In this document: in pieces, positions 35,532-46,425 of the stretch
How positions within the stretch are numbered: the stretch's first letter is position 1
Layout: every line of letters starts with the position of its first letter
Assembly (NCBI RefSeq): GCF_016820655.1
Contig: NZ_WSFT01000028.1
Span: forward strand, 1 to 64,000
DNA length: 64,000 bases
Direction of reading: 5' to 3'
Source: Anaeromonas frigoriresistens
Lineage (GTDB): Bacteria; Bacillota; Clostridia; Tissierellales; SIT17
Notes under the pieces: model-generated
What the model saw: the letters and a program-made list of their open reading frames with translations, nothing else
Told to the model about the DNA's origin: nothing
The model's database searches: none
Program-made: the position numbers and the translations under genes

Positions 35532-36083
35532 TTATACTGCTTTTCGATAATGATTGACCGGAAAGCTAAATACCACTTTAATGATATACATTGACAACAT
35601 CGCTATAATGTAAAATGGTAATTCATTTGCAAACTGACTTACCATAAATAATCCAACTATGGATAAAGAGAGTCCAATAACTCTTTGAGCAGGATTTTCT
35701 CTAATCGCATTAATTAAAAAGGCGCTTACAACCGCAAATATCCATATAATTACAAAAGGGATATTATGACCACCGCTAATCAGCATCATAAGCAATGGCT
35801 GAACATGAATACTAATAAAAATAATCCTTCTTTTATTTGATTGACTGTAATGTTCATTAGTCCCGTATGAAAGATTCGCAATTACTCCACCAAAAATATC
35901 AATCATCAGTATTATCATAAATATAGCTTTCCAAATAATTAGGACATCTAATTCAGTACGTGCTATCCACGCTATCACTAATGTGCTTGCAATGGCAAAT
36001 CCCAAAATATACATAAACTCAAACTTTGTAGTCTCTTTACCCATCAATTCATGAAGTGATTTAGGTACTTTCATTTTTTCCAT
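35532..36083 (-). CDS. Multi-pass membrane protein, family not recognised
   Basis: 183 residues, AAGGAG before the ATG and 10 bases downstream of the TetR gene, so the two are an operon. About five hydrophobic segments (around 27-45, 50-68, 90-108, 113-128, 140-175). No motif I can name. Linkage to TetR suggests it is the regulated function, perhaps export or membrane stress. The 185-base gap before it (35369-35531) holds no gene. Confidence 0.65.
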   Translation of the reverse strand: MEKMKVPKSLHELMGKETTKFEFMYILGFAIASTLVIAWIARTELDVLIIWKAIFMIILMIDIFGGVIANLSYGTNEHYSQSNKRRIIFISIHVQPLLMMLISGGHNIPFVIIWIFAVVSAFLINAIRENPAQRVIGLSLSIVGLFMVSQFANELPFYIIAMLSMYIIKVVFSFPVNHYRKAV

Positions 36084-36093
36084 TATGATCTCC

Positions 36094-36681
36094 TTATACT
36101 TTTAATTGTTGTGCAATAGACTCTATCTGAATTTTCCAAGCTTTTTTGTAGACTTCTGTATCATTCGTCATTATAATATGTAATCCGAATCCATCAAGTG
36201 CTACGACAATTAATCTAGCAATTGTTCGCACTGTTGAATCATCTGCTTTATTATCCTTACAATTCTTTATCTTGGATTGCATCAAATCAATAGTCTTACT
36301 TAAATAATCCTTAAATAACATTTGCATTCTTTCACTAAACATACTCTCGTTAAAAAACGATAAAAATACTCTAGCAAATTTATTACTGTCATCATCTTCA
36401 AAACATATTTGTTTACTTATTGCTGCAATAAAGTCATCAATCCATTCGAATTCTGCGCTTTCTAATTCTCTGAGTTGATATTCAATCAGATAACTAAACA
36501 ATGATTCAAATATTCCATCAACAGTTTTGAAATGATTAAATACGTTACTTTTACTTACCTGTGCTTTTGAAGCTAATCTGCCTGCAGTAATATTTTTCAC
36601 TCCTCCTTCGGAAGCAATTTCTAGCGCACATTGTATAAGTAACTCATATGTCTCTTTTCCTTGAATAGTTTGTTTATTCAT
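36094..36681 (-). CDS. TetR-family transcriptional regulator
   Basis: 195 residues from ATG 36681, preceded by TAGGAGG. A longer frame crosses the promoter and operator and is rejected. The N-terminal HTH (about 12-58) shows ITAGRLASKAQVSKSNVFNHF, typical of TetR (positions about 31-51). The C-terminal ligand domain is divergent. A perfect palindrome overlaps its own promoter, so it should repress itself and the membrane protein gene. Confidence 0.88.
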   Translation of the reverse strand: MNKQTIQGKETYELLIQCALEIASEGGVKNITAGRLASKAQVSKSNVFNHFKTVDGIFESLFSYLIEYQLRELESAEFEWIDDFIAAISKQICFEDDDSNKFARVFLSFFNESMFSERMQMLFKDYLSKTIDLMQSKIKNCKDNKADDSTVRTIARLIVVALDGFGLHIIMTNDTEVYKKAWKIQIESIAQQLKV

Positions 36682-36700
36682 CAAATTACCTCCTAATAGA

Positions 36701-36735
36701 ATTATAGCATTGACCGATCGATCGGTCAATGCTAT
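36701..36735 (-). promoter_or_regulatory. TetR promoter with overlapping 32-bp perfect palindromic operator
   Basis: On the minus strand TTGACC and TATAAT are exactly 17 nt apart (36729 to 36701), an excellent promoter. The palindrome at 36704-36735 (half-site ATAGCATTGACCGATC) covers the whole -35 to -10 interval. A repressor bound there would block polymerase completely. This is the clearest operator in the window. Confidence 0.85.
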
Positions 36736-36795
36736 TTCTTGTTTTTATTATTTATCTTTTCTAGGTTATATTATTCAACTATCATAATTAGCTTT

Positions 36796-37764
36796 TTAGA
36801 TTAATGGTAGAATATGTTTTCTTATCAATTCAATTCGATCCTTAACCCGCGGCATAAAAGTGGATGTGATAGCAACAACCAGTTTCTTTTCCGGACTTAC
36901 AAAAATCACATTCCCACCATCACCTAATGCTGCATAACCACTGCAAACCTCGTCTTCTATAATCCACCACAAATAACCGTATGGCACTTCAACCCATCGA
37001 CTGTTTTCCTTCATGCTGTTTTCAATCCATTTTGACGAAAGTATTTGCCTTCCATTCCAAATCCCTTTATTCAAGTACAGTTGACCAAATTTTGTCATGT
37101 CTCTTGGTTTCATAGCAAGTCCCCAGCCTGCAGTATTAACTCCTTGAGGATCCACTACCCACCCACTAACATATTTATTTTTAAGAAAAGCAAGATATTG
37201 ATCTTTATCTTGTACCTTCTGATTATAAGGCGGTCGAATGCTCATAGGCTTAAATAGATTTTCCGTTGCAAAATCAAGAACTGTTTTACCTGTTGCATTC
37301 GTGAGAATACCGGATAGAATTTGAGCACCTACAGTAGAATATTTGAATTCTCCAATAGTCCCTTTACCACCCAATAAATCAAGAGCTGCTTTGGTCCAAT
37401 CATCACTTGAATATACTTTGGTATATGGCTCCGATTTATATTTATATGGTGCTGTCATTGTCAGCAAGTTCCTTATTGTGATTTCATGTATTTTTCGTTC
37501 ACCACGCTTAACCTTGTACTTAGGGAAAAACTCCAATACTTTTTGATCGATGTTCTTAATATAGCCTCTATCAACGGCTATACCGATCAACGCTGAAATA
37601 ACACTTTTTGTAACCGAAGCAATATGGATGGTATCTTCCTGTGTATATCCATTAAAATATTTCTCGTAAACGAAGTTGTCTTTTTTTAAAATCACCATTC
37701 CCGCAATATTGGCATATTGTTCTTTAATGATTTCTTCAAGGGCATTAAATTGGTTTTCATTCAT
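36796..37764 (-). CDS. Serine hydrolase of the class C beta-lactamase fold (esterase/peptidase-like)
   Basis: 322 residues without a signal peptide, so probably cytoplasmic. The nucleophile motif SVTK (Ser50, Lys53) is present, with a Tyr in YSTVGAQIL and GYLWWI later. The protein resembles EstB-type esterases and uncharacterised beta-lactamase-related hydrolases rather than secreted beta-lactamases. The ribosome site is weak (ACGGTGTAAG). It lies beside the TetR operon, but transcription from its own promoter is possible. Codon and base use look less AT-rich than neighbouring genes, hinting at transfer of the whole 35.5-37.8 kb block. Confidence 0.8.
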   Translation of the reverse strand: MNENQFNALEEIIKEQYANIAGMVILKKDNFVYEKYFNGYTQEDTIHIASVTKSVISALIGIAVDRGYIKNIDQKVLEFFPKYKVKRGERKIHEITIRNLLTMTAPYKYKSEPYTKVYSSDDWTKAALDLLGGKGTIGEFKYSTVGAQILSGILTNATGKTVLDFATENLFKPMSIRPPYNQKVQDKDQYLAFLKNKYVSGWVVDPQGVNTAGWGLAMKPRDMTKFGQLYLNKGIWNGRQILSSKWIENSMKENSRWVEVPYGYLWWIIEDEVCSGYAALGDGGNVIFVSPEKKLVVAITSTFMPRVKDRIELIRKHILPLI

Positions 37765-37918
37765 TTCTTACACCGTCAATTATCTGCACAGAATACTTAA
37801 CTCTCTCCTTTTCTTATTTGAATCAATATTGATCTAAGAAAAGTCTAACCTAATATAAAATTCTTTTCAAGAAAAGTTTTAAAAAAACAAATTATATTTT
37901 CTATTCAACGAACTGCCC

Positions 37919-37945
37919 GTGGATGTCCGCTAGGCGGCCATCCAC
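37919..37945. repeat. GC-rich hairpin in the guaA / serine hydrolase gap
   Basis: GTGGATG-CCGC is mirrored by GCGG-CATCCAC around a TAG loop with one mismatch. It is embedded in unusually GC-rich sequence (about 37914-37962) for this genome. It may be a remnant of a mobile-element end. The gap 37765-38082 otherwise holds only the guaA terminator. Confidence 0.45.
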
Positions 37946-37972
37946 TATGCGGGCTGCGCCCTATATGAAAAT

Positions 37973-38020
37973 AAAAGAAGGCCTCCTTTACAAGCAAGCT
38001 TGACAGGAGGCTTTTCTTTT
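37973..38020 (-). terminator. Terminator after guaA
   Basis: The stem GGCCTCC / GGAGGC is extended by AAAAGA / TCTTTT and has a 19-nt loop. It has a T-rich tail on the minus strand and lies about 60 bases past the guaA stop. Confidence 0.7.
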
Positions 38021-38082
38021 ATTTTTATGCAGTTCTTATTTAAATCGCGATTAATACGTGATGTCTACTTTACAAGTAATCA

Positions 38083-39618
38083 TCACTCCCATTCAATAGT
38101 TGATGGAGGTTTACTCGTAATATCATATACGATCCTATTAACCCCATCTACATTATTAACAATCCTATTAGAAGCTTTTTCTAATACTTCATAAGGAATT
38201 CTAGCCCAATCACTGGTCATACCATCACTACTATTTACCGCCCTTAAAGCTATAGTATGGGCATAGGTTCTTCCATCTCCCATTACCCCAACACTTTTTA
38301 TATTAGGTAGCACTGCGAAATACTGCCATATATCTTTGTCTAATCCAGCCCGTTTTATTTCTTCTCTAAAAATATAGTCTGCTTCTCTAACTATATGAAG
38401 CTTCTCTTCTGTTATCTCTCCTAAAACTCTTATAGCTAATCCTGGTCCCGGGAAAGGTTGTCTCATCAATACATCCTCAGGAATATTTAAGCTTCTGCCT
38501 AATACCCTTACCTCATCTTTAAACAATTCCCTTAAAGGTTCTATGATCTCAAAGTCCACATCCTCAGGCAGGCCTCCTACATTATGATGACTTTTGATAA
38601 CCGAAGCTTTATCAGTACCACTTTCTATAACATCAGGATATATAGTCCCTTGGACAAGATAATCTATATCTTTAAGCTTATTTTTTTCTTCCTCAAATAC
38701 TCGGATAAATTCTTCTCCAATAATCTTTCTTTTCATTTCTGGATCAGTTATCCCTTCAAGCTTTGATAAAAACCTTTCTTGGGCATTTACCCTTATAAGA
38801 TTCATATCAAATCTTTCTGTAAATATCTTTTCAACTTGATCTCCTTCATCCTTTCTTAGAAGACCATGATCTACAAATATACAGGTCAGATTTTGTCCTA
38901 TAGCTCTATGGACCAATACTGCCGCCACAGAAGAATCTACTCCTCCAGAAAGGGCACAAATGGCTCTTTTATCTCCAATTTTTTCTTTGATTCTTTCTAT
39001 CTCTTCCTTTGCAAAATCCCCCATATTCCAATCTTGAATTAATCCACAGATATTATATAGGAAATTCCTTATCATCTCAGTTCCCTTTTCTGTATGATTT
39101 ACTTCTGGATGAAATTGAAGAGCATAAATTTTCCTATTCTCATCCTTCATTCCTGCTACAGGACAGGAGGGAGTATTAGCTATAACACTAAACCCTTCAG
39201 GAAGCTGACTGATAAAATCTGTATGACTCATCCAACAATTTAAATTATCTCCTAAATCTTTAAATATCCCACTACTATCTACTATATTAAGTTCTGTCTT
39301 TCCATACTCTCTTTCTTCTGCTCTCATTACCTTTCCATTAAAATGCTGAGCTATTAATTGTCCTCCATAACATATTCCAAGAATAGGTATGTCTAGTTTA
39401 AATACTCCTTCGTCACATTTTGGAGATTCTTCTCCGTATACACTAGAGGGCCCTCCAGAAAATATAATACCATCAGGACTTTTTGACTTTATCCTATCAA
39501 TAGATACATCAAAGGGTAAAATCTCACAATATATCCCTGCTTCTCTAACTCTTCTTGCTATCAACTGACTATATTGACCACCAAAGTCCATTATTAAAAT
39601 ATAGTTACTTTTCATCAT
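38083..39618 (-). CDS. guaA: GMP synthase (glutamine-hydrolysing)
   Basis: 511 residues. It aminates XMP to GMP with glutamine and ATP. The N-terminal class I amidotransferase has nucleophile Cys in GICYGGQ (about 80-86) and the catalytic FHPEVNHTE. The ATP pyrophosphatase loop SGGVDSS follows at about 225, then the GMPS dimerisation domain ending in IEWE. AGGAGGGG lies upstream; the first or second of two adjacent ATGs could be used. It lies 15 bases downstream of guaB, forming a guaB-guaA operon. Confidence 0.96.
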   Translation of the reverse strand: MMKSNYILIMDFGGQYSQLIARRVREAGIYCEILPFDVSIDRIKSKSPDGIIFSGGPSSVYGEESPKCDEGVFKLDIPILGICYGGQLIAQHFNGKVMRAEEREYGKTELNIVDSSGIFKDLGDNLNCWMSHTDFISQLPEGFSVIANTPSCPVAGMKDENRKIYALQFHPEVNHTEKGTEMIRNFLYNICGLIQDWNMGDFAKEEIERIKEKIGDKRAICALSGGVDSSVAAVLVHRAIGQNLTCIFVDHGLLRKDEGDQVEKIFTERFDMNLIRVNAQERFLSKLEGITDPEMKRKIIGEEFIRVFEEEKNKLKDIDYLVQGTIYPDVIESGTDKASVIKSHHNVGGLPEDVDFEIIEPLRELFKDEVRVLGRSLNIPEDVLMRQPFPGPGLAIRVLGEITEEKLHIVREADYIFREEIKRAGLDKDIWQYFAVLPNIKSVGVMGDGRTYAHTIALRAVNSSDGMTSDWARIPYEVLEKASNRIVNNVDGVNRIVYDITSKPPSTIEWE

Positions 39619-39633
39619 ATCCCCTCCTAATTT

Positions 39634-41256
<1,623 letters not shown>

Positions 41257-41363
41257 TCTCAAAATATTAAGTTTCATATATGTTAACAAAAGATTTGTAC
41301 TATGTCAATGGAAAATCAAGAGAAAATATAGTAACATATCTATTTTGTCATTAATTAATTATT

Positions 41364-41403
41364 AATTCAAAAAGAAGGTGATACCTCACCTTCTTTTTGA
41401 ATT
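41364..41403. terminator. Terminator after the short-chain dehydrogenase
   Basis: A 17-bp perfect stem (AATTCAAAAAGAAGGTG / CACCTTCTTTTTGAATT), loop of 6, lies just downstream of the SDR stop on the minus strand. Confidence 0.75.
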
Positions 41404-41440
41404 CTGTAATTATCCATATTAATTTATATGTCAGTTTAAA

Positions 41441-42298
41441 TTAATTAAAAAACATTGATACATCTGGATTTTTTCCTTCAAGCATATCCTTAACCCTTTT
41501 TCCGATAACAAGGTTGTACTGTGGATGTGTTAGGATATAGAATTGCTCTTCTTCGATAGCCATAAATACACTTTGTCTTATTGAATCTATAGGCATTCCA
41601 TTATTTATTACATAATGTCCTCTTTCAATTCCAGCTTTATAAGCTGCACTTTCATAATATGGTTCATTAGGATCTATCTTAAATCTCTCAGGTCTATGTC
41701 TATCACAATTATCTAAATCTGTTTGAACAAATCCTGGACAGAAAACAGACATTTTTATTTTAGAATTAATTGCCTGAAGACTATAATTAGTAGATTCAGT
41801 TAAGGCAACACTAGCATGTTTAGTTGTATGATATGCAACCATATTTTGTGTAGTTAAAAGTCCTGCCACTGATGCACTGTTAACAATATGACAAGGAGTA
41901 TCTTGCTTCAACATAATTGGAATAAAAGCTTTAAGTCCATGAATAATTCCATAAACGTTTGATCCCATTATCCAATCCCATTCTCTTATAGGTAATTCCC
42001 AAACAGGACCGGCTACTACAACCCCTGCATTATTAAATAGTAAATCTACAGATCCAAACTTTTCGATAGTTCTATCTGCTAATTTTTTAACCTCATCATA
42101 TATAGATACATCTGTAACTATAGCTAAAGTTTCTGCTCCCATTTCTTTTACTATTTTTTCTGTGTTCTTTAAATCATCTTCTTCTATATCTGCAATGACT
42201 ACTTTCATTTGTCTTTCCGCACATTCCTTTGCAAACTCAAGTCCAAACCCATTACCGGCTCCTGTAATAACAGCAACTTTATTTTTGAATTCCCTCAT
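41441..42298 (-). CDS. Short-chain dehydrogenase/reductase
   Basis: 285 residues from ATG 42298 after AAGGAGGAG. The Rossmann motif TGAGNGFG (about 12-19), NNAG, the catalytic Ser in NSASVAG and YHTTK give a complete classical SDR active site. The C-terminal extension (about 240-285) is long for the family. It lies 27 bases downstream of the flavoenzyme gene and shares its divergent PucR-type regulator. The substrate is unknown; hydroxysteroid-, alcohol- and polyol-active members look alike at this level. Confidence 0.87.
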   Translation of the reverse strand: MREFKNKVAVITGAGNGFGLEFAKECAERQMKVVIADIEEDDLKNTEKIVKEMGAETLAIVTDVSIYDEVKKLADRTIEKFGSVDLLFNNAGVVVAGPVWELPIREWDWIMGSNVYGIIHGLKAFIPIMLKQDTPCHIVNSASVAGLLTTQNMVAYHTTKHASVALTESTNYSLQAINSKIKMSVFCPGFVQTDLDNCDRHRPERFKIDPNEPYYESAAYKAGIERGHYVINNGMPIDSIRQSVFMAIEEEQFYILTHPQYNLVIGKRVKDMLEGKNPDVSMFFN

Positions 42299-42328
42299 CA
42301 CTACTCCTCCTTAAATATCAGTATATAC

Positions 42329-44266
42329 CTATAAAACAAAGGCTTTTTCAAATCCCTCTCTAGTAGCTTGAGCTATACGCCCCGCTTCATTTACATCCCC
42401 TATTACTCTTACTACTCCGAAGTTATCTTCAATTTCTTTGACCATATTCTCTCTAGGACTCACTCCAAGAGATAATACAACTGCGTCCACTTCTTTATTG
42501 GTGTATTTCTGAGATCTTGTGTCCATTAAAGTTATTGAATTGGAATTTATTTTCATTAATCTATGATTTGGAATTAATTCAGTATTAAACTGTTTTAGTC
42601 TACTCATTACATCAAATAAATTTGAAGGATTTGTACCTTTCCCTATCTCAGATAGCATCTCTACAACAGTTATTTTATTACCATTTTCTCCTAGATACTC
42701 TGCTGTTTCCAATCCAGTTAATCCAGACCCTATCACAGCTATATTTTTATCTTTTAAACTTACCTTCCCACCTAAAATATCTATAATAGTATATACATTG
42801 TCATTATCAACACCAGGGATTGGGGGAACTGTAGGCGCTGCTCCTGCTGCAACAAATACAGCATAAGGATCTAGTTTTCTAATTTCCTCTACTGTAGCTT
42901 CTGTATTTAGTCTTATGTCTACGCCTAATTCCTTTATTTGATGATGCATATTATCTATTAGCCAAGTAATCTTCTCTTTTTTAGGAGGTTTATTTCCATA
43001 TTGCAACATTCCACCTAATTCATTCTCTTTCTCAAAAATCACTGCTTTAAATCCTCTGAGAGCTAATACTCTAGCAGCTTCCATCCCAGCTGGTCCTCCT
43101 CCTACTATAGCAACCACTCTGTTATCTCCTGATTTTTCAATTTCTTTAAATTCTAATTCCCTGCTTGTCTTTGGATTCACTGCACATTTAATCATTCTAC
43201 CGGACTCTAGCTCTTCAAAACAGTGAAGACATGATATACAAGGACGGATATCTTCTTCTTTCCCTAAAAATGCCTTATTAGCCCACTCAGAATCTGCTAA
43301 TTGACCTCTACCTATAGCAACAAAATCTTGAACACCTTCATCTAAAAGTTGTTCTGCAAAACTAGGTTTTCTTATTACATCTACTGCAATCACAGGTATT
43401 TTTACAGCATCTTTGATAGTTTTAGCTAGATGTTTTTTCCAGCCTTGGGGATAAGAAATTGGTTCAACAATAGTTATACCTGACTCATAGGTTCCATTAC
43501 TTACATTTATAGCATCTACACCTATGCTTTCTAAATAAACGGCTATCTTTTTACCTTGATCTATTTTATATCCACCTTCTAAAAATTCATCCCCATCTAT
43601 TCTTACACTTACAGGAAAGTCTTTTCCGCAGATATGTTTTATCCCTAAAATAATCTCAGTAATAAATCTCATTCTATTTACAAAACTTCCACCATATTTA
43701 TCTGTTCTTTTGTTTGAATAAGAACTCATAAATTGATTTATTAAGTATCCATGAGCTCCATGGATTTCTACTCCATCCACCCCAGCTGTCTGAGCAATCT
43801 TAGCTCCTATTACAAACTTTTTAACTAACCCTTCCACTTCTTCAGTAGTAAGAGCTCTTGGCATTTCCTTTGTCTTTTGGCACATTATAGCACTAGGAGC
43901 TACAACTTGTTTTCCACCTATCAACTGACTATGAGTTTGTCTACCAGGATGATGTAATTGCACAAATATTTTTGAATCATATTTATGAATAGTTTTTACT
44001 AACCTCTCTAATCTAGGTATATGTTTGGAACTTGTAACACTTAATTGATTAGATGTTCCTACTCCATATTCATCATCGATCCTTGTGATTTCCGTAATTA
44101 TTAAACCACACCCACCTTTAGCTCTTTCTTCATAATAAGCTATTAATTCATCAGATGCCTCTCCCGTTGACTTGGCAAGAGATACACCTATAGCAGGCAT
44201 GACAATTCTGTTTTTAATTCTTAATTTTCCTATTCTTCCTTTTTCAAAAAGATGATTGTATTTCAC
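42329..44266 (-). CDS. Old-yellow-enzyme-type Fe-S flavoenzyme (2,4-dienoyl-CoA reductase / BaiCD-BaiH-like)
   Basis: 645 residues with the three-part layout of this family. An FMN TIM barrel (about 1-335) carries HGAHGYLINQF and the PGRQ loop. A [4Fe-4S] site follows, CISCLHC then MIKC (about 340-360). FAD and NAD(P) modules have GGGPAG and GSGLTG. Such enzymes reduce activated C=C bonds of enoyl-CoAs, cyclohexenones or steroid/bile intermediates. Pairing with an SDR suggests a two-step reduction of an alpha,beta-unsaturated or hydroxylated cyclic compound. The exact substrate is not readable. Confidence 0.87.
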   Translation of the reverse strand: MKYNHLFEKGRIGKLRIKNRIVMPAIGVSLAKSTGEASDELIAYYEERAKGGCGLIITEITRIDDEYGVGTSNQLSVTSSKHIPRLERLVKTIHKYDSKIFVQLHHPGRQTHSQLIGGKQVVAPSAIMCQKTKEMPRALTTEEVEGLVKKFVIGAKIAQTAGVDGVEIHGAHGYLINQFMSSYSNKRTDKYGGSFVNRMRFITEIILGIKHICGKDFPVSVRIDGDEFLEGGYKIDQGKKIAVYLESIGVDAINVSNGTYESGITIVEPISYPQGWKKHLAKTIKDAVKIPVIAVDVIRKPSFAEQLLDEGVQDFVAIGRGQLADSEWANKAFLGKEEDIRPCISCLHCFEELESGRMIKCAVNPKTSRELEFKEIEKSGDNRVVAIVGGGPAGMEAARVLALRGFKAVIFEKENELGGMLQYGNKPPKKEKITWLIDNMHHQIKELGVDIRLNTEATVEEIRKLDPYAVFVAAGAAPTVPPIPGVDNDNVYTIIDILGGKVSLKDKNIAVIGSGLTGLETAEYLGENGNKITVVEMLSEIGKGTNPSNLFDVMSRLKQFNTELIPNHRLMKINSNSITLMDTRSQKYTNKEVDAVVLSLGVSPRENMVKEIEDNFGVVRVIGDVNEAGRIAQATREGFEKAFVL

Positions 44267-44348
44267 TTTGAGACCCCCTTGTTATATAATAGAATTAACT
44301 TTGTTTTAATTTTATCATTCTTGTGATTACAAACCTATATTCATACTT

Positions 44349-44372
44349 CACAAATAATTTTTATAATTTGTG
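44349..44372. promoter_or_regulatory. Candidate operator between the flavoenzyme and PucR-type regulator
   Basis: CACAAAT and ATTTGTG form an inverted repeat with a 10-base spacer in the 138-base divergent promoter region. A site for the adjacent regulator is plausible. Confidence 0.4.
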
Positions 44373-44404
44373 CTTCATAAACAATAACCAAATGGAGGGA
44401 TAAT

Positions 44405-45949
44405 ATGTCTATGAATTTTTTAAATTTATATAATTCTATAAATCAAAAAAACAATATAAAAATATTCAATTATAATTCTTTACAAGATATATTAGATATA
44501 AGACTGATAACTAAAAATCAAAAAATCTTTTCTGATAATATACTCTATATAGGAAATTCATCAGATATAAACCTCTCTATGCTATCATCTAAATGCTTTT
44601 ATGTAATAGTAGATAGTAACAAAAACAATTTAGAAAATATTAAATTCGAAGATTTCAATATTATTTTGCTATCAGATAATATTGATTTGTTCTTACTGTT
44701 TAACGAAATACAAGATATTTATAATGAAGAACTAAAAATCATGAAAAATTCTGCGATATTATTAAACTCTTTAATACAAGGTAAAGGACTTAATTATTTA
44801 ATAAATATATCATCCAAAATACTAAATAACCCATTAATATTTATAGATGCCAGTTTTAAAATTATATCTTATTCCTCAACTTATGAAATAACAGATAAGC
44901 TATGGAATGAAAACATTCATGCTGGGTATTGTTCTTATGAATTTATTAATGAAGTTAAAAAATTAAAATCCGTAAAAAATTCACCCAACAATAACGAACC
45001 ATATATAGTTACTTGCGATAAAAGTCCTATAAGAAGATTAGTAAGCAAAGTATTTATAAAAAATAGCTTAGTTGGATATATAATTGTATTAGAATCTTTT
45101 ACCTTATTTGAAAATAAAAATGAAAATCTCTTGCCAATAATAAGTAATGTTATATCAGAGGAGCTTCTTACTAATAAGTTTTTTAACAAATCAAAAGGAG
45201 CTGTTTACGAGAGTTTTTTCCTAGAACTTTTAGAAAATAATATAAAAGATGAAAGAATCAAACAGGAAAGATTAAAATCTATAAACTTTAATTATAATAA
45301 TTCTCTTTATGTGTTTGTAATAGATATATCTAATTATAAAACTAATAATTCTTCTGATTTCTTGAGAAATTCCTTAGAAAATTTATTTCCAAACTCAAAG
45401 TCCTTATTTTATAAAGATAATATTATATTAATATCAGAATCTAATAAAAATAATGAGATAAGTAAATCTAAAATAGATAAGTTTATTTTATTTGCAAAAA
45501 AAGAAAACCTCATCTCTGGTATTAGCGAAAGTTTTGATAACATCCTTGATTTCAAAAAATATTATATACAAGCTCTCAATGCACTAAATATCGGAAAAAA
45601 ATTATCATTAAATGACTCCATATTTTTTTATGATGATTTACGATTTTTCGATTTAATATCTGAGTTTCATAACAAGAATGAAATGTTAAAATTTTGTACC
45701 CCCAATGTCCTAAAGCTAAAAGAATATGATGAAAAGCACAATAAAGACTATTTCAATACTTTATATAATTATTTGAAACATAATCAAAATATCAACTTAA
45801 CTTCAAAAAGTCTTTTCATTCATAGAAATACGATAAGTTACAGAATCAATAAAATAGAAGAGATATTAGACATGGACCTAAAGGATGGGGAAAATATATT
45901 TAAAGTAAATTATTCTATGAAAATAATAAAGTATTTATCTGTATCTTAA
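44405..45949 (+). CDS. PucR/CdaR-type transcriptional regulator
   Basis: 514 residues, ATG after TGGAGGG. The N-terminal ~150 residues resemble the PucR sensor region. A middle GAF-like/GGDEF-like segment is strongly diverged. The C-terminal HTH_30 domain (about 455-514) has the family hallmark LTSKSLFIHRNTISYRINKI. Members activate catabolic genes in response to substrate. The divergent position makes it the likely regulator of the SDR/flavoenzyme operon. Confidence 0.85.
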   Translation: MSMNFLNLYNSINQKNNIKIFNYNSLQDILDIRLITKNQKIFSDNILYIGNSSDINLSMLSSKCFYVIVDSNKNNLENIKFEDFNIILLSDNIDLFLLFNEIQDIYNEELKIMKNSAILLNSLIQGKGLNYLINISSKILNNPLIFIDASFKIISYSSTYEITDKLWNENIHAGYCSYEFINEVKKLKSVKNSPNNNEPYIVTCDKSPIRRLVSKVFIKNSLVGYIIVLESFTLFENKNENLLPIISNVISEELLTNKFFNKSKGAVYESFFLELLENNIKDERIKQERLKSINFNYNNSLYVFVIDISNYKTNNSSDFLRNSLENLFPNSKSLFYKDNIILISESNKNNEISKSKIDKFILFAKKENLISGISESFDNILDFKKYYIQALNALNIGKKLSLNDSIFFYDDLRFFDLISEFHNKNEMLKFCTPNVLKLKEYDEKHNKDYFNTLYNYLKHNQNINLTSKSLFIHRNTISYRINKIEEILDMDLKDGENIFKVNYSMKIIKYLSVS

Positions 45950-46113
45950 TTCAAACATTACTCTTTCATACTCACTTTCCACATATAATTTTCCCATATT
46001 TATTTGACCCACTAAATTCTATATCATTTCCTAGCTCTATATTTCCATCATTCTTCTTTAGAAACTTTTTATAGACTATCAATTGAGTTATTTAAAAATC
46101 TAAATTTCTCTTT

Positions 46114-46254
46114 TCAGTGGCATGAAAAATAAAAAATGTTCCTATAGATTATTTTCTTAATCATCCATCCCTTTTTAGCCATACTGGATAAATAGTCTTC
46201 TATCAATGGATAATTAGTCATATTTAAATAATTTATGTTTGTTTTTTTACTCAT
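46114..46254 (-). pseudogene. Truncated DUF2812-like remnant
   Basis: A 46-residue frame with a good ribosome site (GAGGGGG). It contains the hallmark DYLSSMAKKGWMIKKI seen at the start of DUF2812 proteins, which accompany PadR regulators. The frame stops early at 46114-46116. Short out-of-frame fragments follow to about 45960. No PadR gene is adjacent. The 440-base interval 45950-46390 thus holds a decayed gene, a palindrome and the next promoter. Confidence 0.5.
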
Positions 46255-46296
46255 CCCCCTCACACCCAATTACTTTATTTGCATCTCCAATGAGTT

Positions 46297-46342
46297 TATT
46301 TAATCTATCTATTTCTTTTAAAAGAAATAGATAGATTAAATA
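46297..46342. terminator. 46-bp perfect palindrome with T-rich flank
   Basis: 23 bp on each side of centre 46319/46320 (half-site end TCTATCTATTTCTTTT), followed by TATTTTTTTATAA on the + strand. It may be a terminator or the end of a lost element. Confidence 0.5.
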
Positions 46343-46361
46343 TTATTTTTTTATAACTATA

Positions 46362-46390
46362 TTGTAGTTCTGATTAAGTAGGTATATAAT
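46362..46390 (+). promoter_or_regulatory. Promoter of the LCP gene
   Basis: TTGTAG (46362-46367), 17-nt spacer, TATAAT (46385-46390), 36 bases ahead of the chosen start codon. Confidence 0.65.
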
Positions 46391-46425
46391 TGTTTAGTAG
46401 GTATTTTAAGGAAAGGAATGATAGA

